The notes: a model not told the origin generated them from the letters alone. Numbered from the stretch's first letter, positions 1-9,607 are shown. The stretch is DNA of 64,000 nucleotides from Halomonas sp. M20 (GCF_020622265.1 NZ_JACNMQ010000003.1:248001-312000); one strand, 5' to 3'. Program-made: numbers and translations.

Positions 1-109
1 TGCTGTTCGCAACACTCATGGTCACGACGATGCTGATTAGCACCATGGCAGTGATCGCCAGTAGCGAGGCGACGATGCGTGCCACCAGGGAACGTTGCAA
101 CAGTCTCAT
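1..109 (-). CDS. narX: Nitrate/nitrite sensor kinase NarX, N-terminus only (runs off the window)
   Basis: The first 36 codons of a minus-strand gene are visible. They begin MRLLQRSLVARIVASLL and lead into one hydrophobic segment, as expected for the first transmembrane helix of a membrane sensor kinase. A purine-rich ribosome site (AGAGGA) lies about 9 bases before the ATG. The gene is divergent from narK, the arrangement of narXL and narK-narGHJI in Pseudomonas and enteric bacteria, and this context is the main reason for calling NarX. The visible part has no diagnostic motif, so another membrane kinase is possible. Confidence 0.6.
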   Translation of the reverse strand, partial: MRLLQRSLVARIVASLLAITAMVLISIVVTMSVANS

Positions 110-189
110 TGCGGTTGAAATCCTCTCGCTACCGAGGCCGTTGGTATCAGCCTCAACACGCAGATTTAGAAGTAAAAGCTCTACTACTT

Positions 190-203
190 TACTTGGTCAA
201 GTA
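190..203. promoter_or_regulatory. Perfect 6-2-6 palindrome between narX and narK
   Basis: TACTTG-GT-CAAGTA is a perfect inverted repeat in the divergent narX/narK promoter region. It starts and ends like a NarL heptamer pair (TAC...GTA) but is two bases shorter than the classical 7-2-7 site, and it does not fit the FNR consensus. An operator role is inferred from position only. Confidence 0.35.
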
Positions 204-218
204 CGAACCCTCAAAGCC

Positions 219-234
219 TACCTCAAAGGAGTTA
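219..234. promoter_or_regulatory. Weak candidate NarL 7-2-7 site
   Basis: TACCTCA-AA-GGAGTTA has the spacing of a NarL 7-2-7 site and agrees with 11 of the 14 consensus positions by hand comparison. It lies upstream of narK and downstream of the narX start. The match is imperfect and could be chance. Confidence 0.25.
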
Positions 235-305
235 CTCCCGATGCCCTTTTGACGCTGGGCGATGGCGTCGTGAAAATTTCTCTGATCACTCATGAGTCTT
301 CCGGT

Positions 306-1604
306 ATGTCCACGGCCCAATGCGCTAGTGTCTTCGAGGCAACCAATGGCTATCAGCCGTTGGTGGTGGCGTTGTTGTCGCCATTGGCCTTCGCCCTGGT
401 GTTTGCTTGCTGGACACTGTTCGCCGTGCTCGGTATGGAGCTCAAGCGCTCCCTGGGCTTTGACGAGTTCGATTTTGCCCTGCTATTGGCCACGCCGATG
501 CTGATCGCCGCAATGACCAGCTTACCCATGGCGCGGCTGGCGCAGCAGGTTGGTGGGCATCGTGTCATGCTGGGCTGTCTACTACTTATCTGCCCCTTTC
601 TTTGGTGGATCAGTGTCGCCGAGCGCTATGCCGAATTTCTATTGGCGGGTGCAGGGCTGGGTTTCGGTGCCGGCTCTCTCGCGGCCGGGCTAGTCTACGT
701 GGCAGCCTGGGGGCCGCGAGGGCGTATCGGTCTGGCGCTAGGCCTCTACGGTGCCGGCATGCTGGGCGCTGGGCTCAGTTATCTGCTATTACCCCTGGCC
801 AGTCAGGCCTATGGCTGGCGCTTGGCTCCAAAGCTTTATCTGTTGCCGGTATTGCTGGTAGCGATTTTGCTATGGCTGTTCGCCGAGAATGATGCAAATG
901 ACGATGGCGCTCCTATCTCTGGCTCCATGGAAGATACGCAACGCCGTGTTCGTCGACGACGCTGGCAACGACTGCTCGTTTCGTTATTACCGCCGGCGAG
1001 TTGGCATGTGTGGCGTCTAGCCCTCTATTACAGTTTCTTCTATGGCGCCTTCGTGGCGCTGGCGTTGTGGTTGCCAAGCTATCTTGCCGCGCAGTATCAG
1101 CTATCGCTACAGCAAGCGGCCCTATGGGCGTTATTGTTCATTCTCGCGGGCGGGACGGGGCAAATCCTCGGAGGGCTGTTGGCAGACTGGCGCGATTTCC
1201 GAGCACTGCGCTGGTGGGTCAGCGCCTGGGTGCTGATCTGCCTGTTTCTACTCTCTTACCCCCCATTTTCGATCCAGATTGAGGGCGTACATGGCACGGT
1301 CGCCTTCCATTTCAGCACACCACTGTGGGCTTTCGAGGCACTGCTAGTGCTGATGGGGCTGGCCATGGGCCTGGGCAAGGGCAGTCTGATGCGCCTGATC
1401 TATCGCGATCATGGCGATGACATGGCCCGGGTCGGTGGGCTGGCGCTGGCTTTAGGCGGGCTGTTCGCTGGGGTATTGCCGCTGGTATTCGTACTCGGCA
1501 ACGAGTGGGTCGGCATTCGTAGTGCCGGCTTCATGTTCCTGTATGGCGCTTTAGTGGTGTGCATGCTGGTAATGCTGTGGGACCACAACCGTACTGTCTC
1601 ATGA
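306..1604 (+). CDS. narK: NarK-type nitrate/nitrite transporter (MFS)
   Basis: A 432-residue major facilitator protein with about twelve hydrophobic segments, ending shortly before narG. NarK proteins bring nitrate in and/or send nitrite out for the membrane nitrate reductase. Conserved MFS features include the glycine-rich segment GAGLGFGAGSLAAG and the cytoplasmic loop ADWRDFRALRWW. The open frame extends back to base 18, but those extra residues are non-hydrophobic and overlap narX, so the ATG at 306, just before the first membrane helix, is preferred. Its ribosome site is weak. There is one narK here, whereas Pseudomonas often has two in tandem. Substrate direction cannot be decided from sequence. 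Confidence 0.85.
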   Translation: MSTAQCASVFEATNGYQPLVVALLSPLAFALVFACWTLFAVLGMELKRSLGFDEFDFALLLATPMLIAAMTSLPMARLAQQVGGHRVMLGCLLLICPFLWWISVAERYAEFLLAGAGLGFGAGSLAAGLVYVAAWGPRGRIGLALGLYGAGMLGAGLSYLLLPLASQAYGWRLAPKLYLLPVLLVAILLWLFAENDANDDGAPISGSMEDTQRRVRRRRWQRLLVSLLPPASWHVWRLALYYSFFYGAFVALALWLPSYLAAQYQLSLQQAALWALLFILAGGTGQILGGLLADWRDFRALRWWVSAWVLICLFLLSYPPFSIQIEGVHGTVAFHFSTPLWAFEALLVLMGLAMGLGKGSLMRLIYRDHGDDMARVGGLALALGGLFAGVLPLVFVLGNEWVGIRSAGFMFLYGALVVCMLVMLWDHNRTVS

Positions 1605-1818
1605 GCCCTCTGTTCATGTTATCCCTCGCGGCATTGCGCCCTATCTCCTTGGAGGTAGACCGGGGGTATGTGGAGGTAACCACGGCGAAATCTGCTTGCC
1701 GTTAACGCAGAATTGCCCTCAACACCCCTGCCGAAGGGAGCGATTCCGCATCTCCCCCGAAGGCTGGCCGAGTAAACCCCGTGTTTGCTCCCATTTTCTA
1801 GGAGCCTGGAGATCGTCC

Positions 1819-4800
1819 ATGAGTCACTTTCTAGATCGACTGAAGTATCTGGCCAACAAGCCACCCCAATTCGCCGACGGCCATGGCGAGACTCGTGATG
1901 AGGCCCGCAACTGGGAAGACGGCTATCGTCAGCGCTGGCAGCATGACAAGGTCGTGCGCAGCACTCACGGCGTGAACTGCACCGGTTCCTGCAGCTGGAA
2001 GATCTACGTCAAGAACGGCCTGGTCACCTGGGAAAACCAGCAGACCGACTATCCGCGCACTCGGCCGGATCTACCCAATCACGAACCTCGCGGCTGCCCC
2101 CGGGGCGCCAGCTATTCCTGGTATCTGTACAGTGCCAACCGTCTGAAGTATCCGCTGGTGCGCCAGACTCTGATCAGCTTGTGGCGCGAGGCGCGCCAGG
2201 AACACGCCGACCCGGTGGACGCCTGGGCGTCGATCGTCGAGGATCCGACCAAGACCAAGCAGTACAAGCGTATTCGTGGGCGCGGTGGTTTCCTGCGTGC
2301 CGACTGGGACGAGCTCAACGAGCTGATCGCCGCCTCCAACGTCTATACCGCCAAGCAGTATGGCCCGGACCGGGTGATCGGCTTCTCGCCGATTCCCGCC
2401 ATGTCGATGGTCTCCTACGCCTCCGGCGCCCGCTACCTGTCGCTGATCGGCGGGGTCTGCCTCTCCTTCTACGACTGGTACTGCGACCTGCCGCCGGCCA
2501 GCCCGCAGACCTGGGGCGAGCAGACCGACGTGCCGGAATCCGCGGACTGGTATAACAGCAACTATCTGATCGCCTGGGGTTCCAACGTGCCCCAGACCCG
2601 CTCTCCGGACGCTCATTTCTTCACCGAGGTACGCTACAAGGGCACCAAGACCGTCGCCATCACCCCGGACTATGCCGAGGTTTCCAAACTGTGCGATGAG
2701 TGGCTGAGCCCGAAGCAGGGTACCGACGCGGCGCTGGCCATGGCCATGGGCCATGTCATTCTCAAGGAATTCCATCTCGACAAGCCCAGCGTCTATTTTA
2801 CCGACTACGTGCGCCGTTACACCGACATGCCGTTTCTGGTCGAGCTGGAGCCTCGGGAAGATGGCGTCTACGCACCGGGGCGTCAGCTGCGTACCTCGGA
2901 TTTCGAGGGTGCACTGGGCCAGACCAATAATGCGGAATGGAAGACCGTCGCCTGGGATGAAACCAGCGATCGCATCGTCGTGCCGCGCGGTTCCATCGGC
3001 TTCCGCTGGGGCGAGAAGGAGGGGGACACCGGCCGTTGGAACCTGGAGTCCAAGGACGCTGACGGCAAAGAGATCAAACCGACCTTATCCCTGGCCGAGC
3101 GCCATGACGAAGTTGCTCGAGTCGGCTTCCCCTACTTCGGCGGCATTCAGCACGAGCACTTCGATCACGTCGAGGCCAAGGAAATCCTGCAGCACAATCT
3201 GCCCGCCAAGCGCCTGACCCTGGCGGATGGCCGCGAAGTGCTGGCGGTGACAGTGTTCGACCTGATGTGCGCCAACTACGGCATCGATCGTGGCTTTGGG
3301 AGTAACGAGGGCGAAGACGACGGCGCCACCAGTTACGAGCAGGTCAAGCCCTATACCCCGGCCTGGCAGGAAAAGATCACCGGCGTACCGGCGGAGCAGG
3401 CCATTCGTCTGGCCCGGGAGTTCGCCGACAACGCGGACAAGACCCAGGGTCGCAGCATGATCATCGTCGGTGCCGGCATGAACCACTGGTACCACATGGA
3501 TATGAACTACCGTGGCCTGATCAACATGCTGATCCTGTGCGGCTGCGTAGGGCAGACCGGTGGCGGCTGGGCGCACTACGTGGGCCAGGAGAAGCTACGC
3601 CCGCAGACCGGCTGGCTGCCGTTGGCCTTCGGTCTCGACTGGAACCGCCCGCCGCGCCAGATGAACGGCACCTCGTTCTTCTACAACCACTCCAGCCAGT
3701 GGCGCTACGAGAAGCTCGAGATCAAATCCATCCTCTCGCCCCTGGCCAAGGCCGAGGACTACCCTGGTTCGCTGATCGACTACAACGTGCGCGCCGAGCG
3801 CATGGGCTGGCTGCCTTCCGCGCCACAGCTGGATACCAACCCGCTGCGCCTGGCCAAGGCGGCCAAGGATGCCGGCAAGTCCACCGCAGACTACGTGGTC
3901 GACGAACTCAAGAGCGGCAAGCTGCGCTTCGCCGCGGAGCACCCGGACAGCCCACAGAACTTCCCGCGCAATCTGTTCATCTGGCGCTCCAACTTGCTGG
4001 GTAGTTCCGGCAAGGGCCACGATTACATGCTCAAGTATTTGCTCGGTGCCAATCACGGCATCCAGGGCATGGATCTGGGCAGCATGGACGGTATCAAGCC
4101 CGAGGAAGTCGATTGGCGGGAAGAAGCGGCGGAAGGCAAGGTCGACCTGCTGGTGACCCTGGACTTCCGCATGTCCACCACCTGCCTGTATTCCGACATC
4201 GTGCTGCCTACGGCCACCTGGTACGAGAAGGACGATCTCAATACCTCGGACATGCACCCGTTCATCCACCCGCTGACTGCGGCCACGGATCCGGCCTGGG
4301 AATCCCGCAGCGACTGGGATATCTACAAGGGCATCGCCAAGGCGTTCTCCAAGGTCTGTGTGGGCCATCTCGGCGAGGAAACCGATCTGGTGACCCTGCC
4401 GATGCAACATGACTCCCCCGGGGAACTGGCCCAGGCTCACGTTCTGGACTGGAAAAAAGGCGAGTGCGCGCCGATTCCCGGAAAGACCATGCCGAGCCTG
4501 ATCGAGGTCAAGCGCGACTACCCGGCGACCTACGAGCGTTTCACCTCGGTGGGGCCGCTGCTGGAAAGCATCGGCAACGGCGGCAAGGGTATCAACTGGA
4601 AGACTGAATCCGAGGTGGAGCTGCTGCGTGGGCTCAACCACCGCAAGCTCGACGGCCCGGCCAAGGGCCAGCCGATCATCGACACCGCCATCGATGCCGC
4701 CGAGATGATTTTGACCCTGGCGCCGGAAACCAATGGTCAGGTGGCGGTCAAGGCCTGGGAGGCGTTGTCCAAGATCACCGGGCGCGATCACACCCATCTG

Positions 4801-5586
4801 GCGCTGCCCAAGCACGATGAGAAGATTCGCTTCCGCGACGTGGTGGCCCAGCCGCGCAAGATCATCTCCAGCCCGACCTGGTCGGGGCTCGAGGACGAAC
4901 ATGTCTCCTACAACGCGGGCTATACCAACGTCCACGAGCTGATTCCCTGGCGCACCATCACCGGCCGTCAGCAGCTCTATCAGGATCACCCCTGGATGCG
5001 CGCCTTCGGCGAGAGCCTGTTGGTCTATCGTCCGCCCATCGACACCAAGGCGGTGGCCAGCGTCCACGCGCCGAAGAGCAACGGCAATCCGGAAATCGCG
5101 CTGAACTGGATCACGCCGCACCAGAAGTGGGGCATCCACTCCACCTACAGTGACAACCTGCTGATGCAGACCCTGTCCCGAGGCGGGCCCATCGTGTGGC
5201 TGTCCGAGGACGATGCCAAGTCCATCGGCGTCGAGGACAACGACTGGATGGAGCTGTACAACGCCAACGGCGCCATCGCGGCGCGGGCTGTGGTCAGCCA
5301 GCGGGTCAAGGTGGGCATGGCGATGATGTACCACGCCCAGGAACGCATCGTGAACATCCCCGGTTCCGAAATCTCCGGCACCCGGGGCGGTATTCACAAC
5401 TCGGTCACGCGGATATGCCCCAAGCCGACCCACATGATCGGCGGTTACGGTCAGCTTTCCTACAGCTTCAACTACTACGGCACCGTGGGCTCCAACCGGG
5501 ATGAGTTCGTCATCGTGCGCAAGATGAAGCGCATCGATTGGCTCGACGGCGAGGGCAATGACTACGAACAGGAGTCCGTGAAATGA
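1819..5586 (+). CDS. narG: Respiratory nitrate reductase, alpha (molybdenum) subunit NarG
   Basis: A 1255-residue catalytic subunit that reduces nitrate to nitrite at a bis-molybdopterin guanine dinucleotide cofactor, on the cytoplasmic face of the membrane-bound NarGHI complex. The N-terminal FS0 cluster ligands are seen as His50, Cys54, Cys58 and Cys93 (STHGVNCTGSCSW and RGCPRG), matching the unusual His-Cys3 set of E. coli NarG. The molybdenum-ligand aspartate is in ESADWYNSNYLIAWGSN. Length fits the family (about 1247 in E. coli). The ATG at 1819 is chosen over an upstream frame extension because MSHFLDRL is the family N-terminus and GGAG lies 7 bases before it. The last four bases overlap narH (ATGA), indicating translational coupling. 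Confidence 0.97.
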   Translation: MSHFLDRLKYLANKPPQFADGHGETRDEARNWEDGYRQRWQHDKVVRSTHGVNCTGSCSWKIYVKNGLVTWENQQTDYPRTRPDLPNHEPRGCPRGASYSWYLYSANRLKYPLVRQTLISLWREARQEHADPVDAWASIVEDPTKTKQYKRIRGRGGFLRADWDELNELIAASNVYTAKQYGPDRVIGFSPIPAMSMVSYASGARYLSLIGGVCLSFYDWYCDLPPASPQTWGEQTDVPESADWYNSNYLIAWGSNVPQTRSPDAHFFTEVRYKGTKTVAITPDYAEVSKLCDEWLSPKQGTDAALAMAMGHVILKEFHLDKPSVYFTDYVRRYTDMPFLVELEPREDGVYAPGRQLRTSDFEGALGQTNNAEWKTVAWDETSDRIVVPRGSIGFRWGEKEGDTGRWNLESKDADGKEIKPTLSLAERHDEVARVGFPYFGGIQHEHFDHVEAKEILQHNLPAKRLTLADGREVLAVTVFDLMCANYGIDRGFGSNEGEDDGATSYEQVKPYTPAWQEKITGVPAEQAIRLAREFADNADKTQGRSMIIVGAGMNHWYHMDMNYRGLINMLILCGCVGQTGGGWAHYVGQEKLRPQTGWLPLAFGLDWNRPPRQMNGTSFFYNHSSQWRYEKLEIKSILSPLAKAEDYPGSLIDYNVRAERMGWLPSAPQLDTNPLRLAKAAKDAGKSTADYVVDELKSGKLRFAAEHPDSPQNFPRNLFIWRSNLLGSSGKGHDYMLKYLLGANHGIQGMDLGSMDGIKPEEVDWREEAAEGKVDLLVTLDFRMSTTCLYSDIVLPTATWYEKDDLNTSDMHPFIHPLTAATDPAWESRSDWDIYKGIAKAFSKVCVGHLGEETDLVTLPMQHDSPGELAQAHVLDWKKGECAPIPGKTMPSLIEVKRDYPATYERFTSVGPLLESIGNGGKGINWKTESEVELLRGLNHRKLDGPAKGQPIIDTAIDAAEMILTLAPETNGQVAVKAWEALSKITGRDHTHLALPKHDEKIRFRDVVAQPRKIISSPTWSGLEDEHVSYNAGYTNVHELIPWRTITGRQQLYQDHPWMRAFGESLLVYRPPIDTKAVASVHAPKSNGNPEIALNWITPHQKWGIHSTYSDNLLMQTLSRGGPIVWLSEDDAKSIGVEDNDWMELYNANGAIAARAVVSQRVKVGMAMMYHAQERIVNIPGSEISGTRGGIHNSVTRICPKPTHMIGGYGQLSYSFNYYGTVGSNRDEFVIVRKMKRIDWLDGEGNDYEQESVK

Positions 5587-7151
5587 AGATTCGCTCACAA
5601 GTAGGCATGGTCCTCAACCTGGACAAGTGCATCGGTTGCCACACCTGCTCGGTGACCTGCAAGAACGTCTGGACCAGCCGCGAGGGCGTGGAATACGCCT
5701 GGTTCAACAACGTCGAGACCAAGCCCGGTATCGGCTACCCGAAAGAGTGGGAGAACCAGAAGAAGTGGCGCGGCGGCTGGCTGCGTCGCAAGGATGGCGG
5801 CATCGAACCGCGCATCGGTGGCAAGTGGCGGGTGCTGGCGAACATTTTCGCCAACCCGGATCTGCCGGAGATCGACGACTACTACGAGCCGTTCACCTTC
5901 GACTATCAGCACCTGCACACCGCCAAGATCAGCGAGCACCAGCCCATCGCAAGGCCGCGTTCGCTGATCTCGGGTCAGCGCATGAAGAAGATCGAATGGG
6001 GGCCTAACTGGGAGGAGATTCTCGGTACCGAATTTGCCAAGCGGCGCAAGGACGTCAACTTCGAGAAGATCCAGGCGGACATCTACGGTCAGTTCGAAAA
6101 CACCTTCATGATGTATCTGCCGCGCCTGTGCGAGCACTGCCTGAACCCGACCTGCGTGGCGAGCTGCCCGAGCGGTGCAATCTACAAGCGCGAAGAAGAC
6201 GGTATCGTACTGATCGACCAGGACAAGTGCCGCGGCTGGCGGATGTGCATCTCCGGCTGCCCCTACAAGAAGATCTACTACAACTGGAAGACCGGCAAGT
6301 CCGAGAAGTGTATCTTCTGCTATCCGCGCATCGAGGTGGGCTACCCCACGGTGTGTTCCGAGACCTGCGTGGGCCGTATTCGCTATCTTGGCGTGCTGTT
6401 GTATGACGCGGATCGCATCAAGGAAGTGGCCGCCTCGGAAGACGAGCGGGATCTCTACCATCGCCAGTGCGAGATCTTCCTCGACCCACATGATCCGGCG
6501 GTGATCGCTCAGGCACGCAAGGACGGCGTTCAGGACAACGTCATCAAGGCCGCCCAGGAATCCCCCATCTACAAGATGGCCATCGACTGGCAGCTGGCCC
6601 TGCCGCTGCACCCGGAGTATCGCACCCTGCCAATGGTGTGGTACGTGCCGCCACTGTCGCCGATCCAATCCGCCGCAGAGAAAGGGCATGTCGAATTCGA
6701 CGGTGTGCTGCCGAAGATCGAATCCCTGCGTATCCCGATGCGCTATCTCGCCAACATGCTCACCGCCGGCGATGAGGCCCCGGTGGTCCGTGCCCTCAAG
6801 CGGTTGATGGCGATGCGCCTCTACATGCGCGGCAAGCATGTGGAAGGCAATGCCGAGGCCGCGGTGCTCGAGGAGGTGGGCCTGAGCGTGGCCCAGGTGG
6901 AAGAGATGTATCGCTATCTCGCCATCGCCAACTACGAGGATCGGTTCGTGATTCCCACCAGTCATCGTGAAATGGCCCGGGACGCCTACGCTGAGAAAGG
7001 TGGCTGTGGTTTCACCTTCGGCGATGGCTGCCACGGCGGCAACGATCGCGCCAATCTTTTCGGTGGGCGCAGCCAGACGACGACCCTGGTCAAACCTGTC
7101 GAGACCTATGAGCCGCAGCCGAAACAAGAGAGGGAGGTGCAGCATGACTGA
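5583..7151 (+). CDS. narH: Respiratory nitrate reductase, beta (iron-sulfur) subunit NarH
   Basis: A 522-residue electron-transfer subunit that passes electrons from NarI haems to NarG. Four cysteine groups are visible: CIGCHTCSVTC at residues 16-26, CEHCLNPTCVASC, CRGWRMCISGC and a split C-terminal set. In the third group a tryptophan replaces one cysteine, the hallmark of the single [3Fe-4S] cluster of NarH. The start overlaps the narG stop by four bases and the stop overlaps narJ by eight, so the three genes are translationally coupled. Confidence 0.97.
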   Translation: MKIRSQVGMVLNLDKCIGCHTCSVTCKNVWTSREGVEYAWFNNVETKPGIGYPKEWENQKKWRGGWLRRKDGGIEPRIGGKWRVLANIFANPDLPEIDDYYEPFTFDYQHLHTAKISEHQPIARPRSLISGQRMKKIEWGPNWEEILGTEFAKRRKDVNFEKIQADIYGQFENTFMMYLPRLCEHCLNPTCVASCPSGAIYKREEDGIVLIDQDKCRGWRMCISGCPYKKIYYNWKTGKSEKCIFCYPRIEVGYPTVCSETCVGRIRYLGVLLYDADRIKEVAASEDERDLYHRQCEIFLDPHDPAVIAQARKDGVQDNVIKAAQESPIYKMAIDWQLALPLHPEYRTLPMVWYVPPLSPIQSAAEKGHVEFDGVLPKIESLRIPMRYLANMLTAGDEAPVVRALKRLMAMRLYMRGKHVEGNAEAAVLEEVGLSVAQVEEMYRYLAIANYEDRFVIPTSHREMARDAYAEKGGCGFTFGDGCHGGNDRANLFGGRSQTTTLVKPVETYEPQPKQEREVQHD

Positions 7152-7899
7152 TCAGACACTATGGAGCCTACGTGTGCTGGCGCGCCTGCTGGATTATCCC
7201 AGCGCGGAGCTGCAGGACGCCGTTCCCGAGATGATCGAGATCATCGCTGCCGAGAAGCGTTTGAACCCGCTGCTGCGTGGTGAGCTCATGAGCTGGTGCC
7301 AGCGTCTGCTCGAGGCGGATCTGCTTGACCTACAAGCCGAGTACGTGGCGCTGTTTGATCGTGGCAAGGCCACCTCGCTACTGCTGTTCGAACACGTGCA
7401 TGGCGAATCTCGGGATCGTGGCCAGGCCATGGTCGATCTGCTCGCCCAGTACGAAGCCGCCGGTTTCATACTCGACGCCCGGGAACTGCCGGATCACCTG
7501 CCGGTGTTCCTGGAGTTCCTTTCTACCCAGGATGAGGCGGAAGTAGGGCGCTGGCTGGGCGAGATTCGTCACATTTTGGCGCTGCTGGCTGCGCGTATCG
7601 AAGAGCGTGGCGCCGATCATGCCCTGGTACCCACCGCGCTGCTCGGACTGATCGGTGCCGAAGACGAGATCGAGCAACATCGGCCCAAGGTCAAGGAAGA
7701 GGAGCCGGATCACACTGCCGAAGCCTTGGACGCAGTATGGGAAGAGGAGGCGGTGCGCTTCTCTGCGCAGTCCGACGAGGACTGTGCCCTGCAGTCCGCC
7801 GAAGGCCGGCGCTTGGCCGAACGCAAGCACGCGGTCGCCAGCGAACCCGTACGTATCATGCCCGCGCCGAACGCTACGTCCGCAGCGATCGAGCGTTAA
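7144..7899 (+). CDS. narJ: Nitrate reductase assembly chaperone NarJ
   Basis: A 251-residue soluble chaperone that binds the NarG N-terminus and allows molybdenum cofactor and FS0 insertion before membrane attachment. It has the typical acidic, helix-rich TorD/NarJ fold, with the family pattern ELPDHLPVFLEFLS in the middle. The acidic, low-complexity C-terminal tail is usual for NarJ. The ATG at 7144 lies inside the end of narH (8-base overlap) and is preferred to frame extensions that would run deep into narH. Confidence 0.93.
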   Translation: MTDQTLWSLRVLARLLDYPSAELQDAVPEMIEIIAAEKRLNPLLRGELMSWCQRLLEADLLDLQAEYVALFDRGKATSLLLFEHVHGESRDRGQAMVDLLAQYEAAGFILDARELPDHLPVFLEFLSTQDEAEVGRWLGEIRHILALLAARIEERGADHALVPTALLGLIGAEDEIEQHRPKVKEEEPDHTAEALDAVWEEEAVRFSAQSDEDCALQSAEGRRLAERKHAVASEPVRIMPAPNATSAAIER

Positions 7900-7912
7900 C
7901 CGGAGAATCGCC

Positions 7913-8596
7913 ATGTTTGTAGAATACTTGCAGCACCTCATCTACGGTTACTACCCGTATCTGGCCGGTACGGTGTTCCTGGTCGGTAGTCTGATGCGCT
8001 TCGATCATGGTCAGTTCACTTGGAAGACCGGTTCCAGCCAGATGCTTTCTTCGAAGAACATGCGTCTGGCCAGCAATCTTTTCCATATCGGTATTCTGGT
8101 GATCTTCTTTGGCCACCTGTTCGGCATGCTCACGCCCCACTGGGTCTATGCACCTTTCCTGAGTGCCGGATCCAAGCAGATCCTGGCCATCCTCATCGGG
8201 GGCATCGCCGGCGTGCTGGTGCTGATCGGAGGCGGCATGCTGCTGCATCGTCGCCTGACCAACCCGCGGGTCAAGGCCTCTTCCAGTACCATGGATACGC
8301 TGATCCTCGCCATCCTGGTGTTCCAGGCGGCGCTGGGTATTGTCACCGTGTTCTTTTCCCTGGGCCATCTGGACGGCGAGATGATGCTGACCCTGGCCTC
8401 CTGGGCGCAATCCATCGTGTTCTTCAGCGGCGGCGCGGCGGATTACATGGCGGAAGTCTCCTGGATCTACAAGCTGCATGTGTTCCTGGGCCTGACCATC
8501 ATCCTGCTGTTTCCGTTTAGCCGCCTGGTGCATGTGTGGAGCATTCCGCTGGGTTACCTAGGACGGAACTATCAAATCGTGCGCCGCAGGGGCTAA
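7913..8596 (+). CDS. narI: Respiratory nitrate reductase, gamma (cytochrome b) subunit NarI
   Basis: A 227-residue membrane protein with five hydrophobic segments that oxidises quinol and carries two b haems. The four haem-ligand histidines are present at 58, 68, 189 and 207, close to E. coli positions 56, 66, 187 and 205. The start has a good ribosome site (CGGAGAA) and lies 13 bases after narJ. It completes the NarGHJI set. Confidence 0.96.
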   Translation: MFVEYLQHLIYGYYPYLAGTVFLVGSLMRFDHGQFTWKTGSSQMLSSKNMRLASNLFHIGILVIFFGHLFGMLTPHWVYAPFLSAGSKQILAILIGGIAGVLVLIGGGMLLHRRLTNPRVKASSSTMDTLILAILVFQAALGIVTVFFSLGHLDGEMMLTLASWAQSIVFFSGGAADYMAEVSWIYKLHVFLGLTIILLFPFSRLVHVWSIPLGYLGRNYQIVRRRG

Positions 8597-8714
8597 AACT
8601 GGCTTTGCTCGGCCATGCGTTGTTGGAGATCGGCTCAAAATGCTCATTTACAGGCTCGTAAACTCCGCTTTTTCGCCGTTCTCCGCCTAGCCTGGCCATC
8701 GCACACTCAGTTTT
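8595..8714. repeat. Long imperfect inverted repeat inside the nar operon
   Basis: The narI-ppiC gap is almost entirely one imperfect inverted repeat. The left arm (about 8595-8651) begins AAAACTGGCTTTGCTCGGCC and the right arm (about 8658-8714) read backwards begins AAAACTGAGTGTGCGATGGCC less its last base. The arms meet at TTTAC/GTAAA (8647-8651 and 8658-8662) around the loop AGGCTC. It could fold as a long stem in the transcript. The form resembles a dispersed palindromic unit; no second copy was noticed in this window. Confidence 0.7.
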
Positions 8715-8732
8715 GAGGTTGAGGAGAAGAAT

Positions 8733-9554
8733 ATGCAGATGATTGAAGTCGAAAACCTGCCGGGGGGGAGCGCCGCTCCCCCGATCCGAGTGGGTGACGT
8801 GGCGATAGCCGAGGAAGCGATCGCTCAGGAGATGCAGTACCATCCTTCAGAGAATGTCAGCGATGCCCAGCTCAAGGCGGCGCGTGCCTTGGTGGTGCGG
8901 GAGCTATTGAGCCAGCGAGCGGCGGAACTCGGTCTCGCGCCGATCGTGGATGACAAAGGGGTCGAGAACGACGCCGCCATGACCGAGTTGCTGGAGCGGG
9001 AGCTCGAGGTGCCTGAACCCGATGAAGCTGCCTGCCAGCGCTTCTTCGAGGCCTATCCGGAGCGTTTCTTCGAGCCGGTGCAGATGCAGGTGCGGCATAT
9101 CTTGTTGCTGGCCGCCCCGGAAGACGCTCAAGCGCGGGATGCCCAGTATCACCAAGGCGTCGAGTTGCTCGAAGAACTGGCAGTAGCGCCGGAGCGTTTC
9201 ACCGAGTTCGCTTTGCGCCATTCCGCTTGCCCTTCGAAGAATGAAGGAGGGGAGCTGGGCTGGTTGACGACCGGCCAGACCGTGCCCGAGCTTGATCGTG
9301 CCTTGCAGCATCTGCCCGGAGGGCTTCATGATCGCCCATTGGCATCGCGCTACGGCTGGCACCTGGTCAGCATCGACAAGCGAATCGAGGCCCAGCCGCT
9401 GCCTTTTGAGGTGGTCGCGGATAAAGTTCGCCATACGCTGCACGAACAGGCCACTCGCCGTGCCCTGCGCCATTACCTGCTGGCGCTGGAAGAAACCTAC
9501 GGTGTCGAGGGGCTGGCTCTGGATAAAGATGCGGACGGCGCTTTGATGCAGTAG
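8733..9554 (+). CDS. PpiC-type peptidyl-prolyl cis-trans isomerase of the nar operon (NifM-like)
   Basis: A 273-residue parvulin-family protein. The parvulin core runs from about residue 118 (VQMQVRHILL) through ACPSKNEGGELGWLTTGQ to the conserved SRYGWHLVSID. An N-terminal helical region of about 110 residues precedes it, as in NifM. There is no signal peptide, so it is probably cytoplasmic. The same kind of gene follows narGHJI in Pseudomonas aeruginosa, suggesting a role in folding nitrate reductase; that role is inference. The ribosome site GAGGAGAA precedes the ATG at 8733. Confidence 0.85.
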   Translation: MQMIEVENLPGGSAAPPIRVGDVAIAEEAIAQEMQYHPSENVSDAQLKAARALVVRELLSQRAAELGLAPIVDDKGVENDAAMTELLERELEVPEPDEAACQRFFEAYPERFFEPVQMQVRHILLLAAPEDAQARDAQYHQGVELLEELAVAPERFTEFALRHSACPSKNEGGELGWLTTGQTVPELDRALQHLPGGLHDRPLASRYGWHLVSIDKRIEAQPLPFEVVADKVRHTLHEQATRRALRHYLLALEETYGVEGLALDKDADGALMQ

Positions 9555-9607
9555 ACCTGACAAGCATTGCGGTCTACTGGACCAACAACAAGGAGAAGGT
9601 AGACGTC

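Noticed and set aside
190-203. Reading the 14-base palindrome as an FNR box
   Set aside because: It lacks the TTGAT/ATCAA half sites, so it was kept only as an unassigned operator candidate.
241-252. A four-codon leader frame (ATG CCC TTT TGA) with AAAGGAG before narK
   Set aside because: Too short to distinguish from chance; no attenuator structure was found around it.
3595-5598. A 667-codon open frame on the minus strand under narG
   Set aside because: It is the mirror of narG codons in high-GC DNA; composition is repetitive (many H, G, R, V), with no ribosome site or recognisable domain.
5595-7145. A 516-codon open frame on the minus strand under narH
   Set aside because: Same reason; narH is unmistakable from its cysteine clusters.
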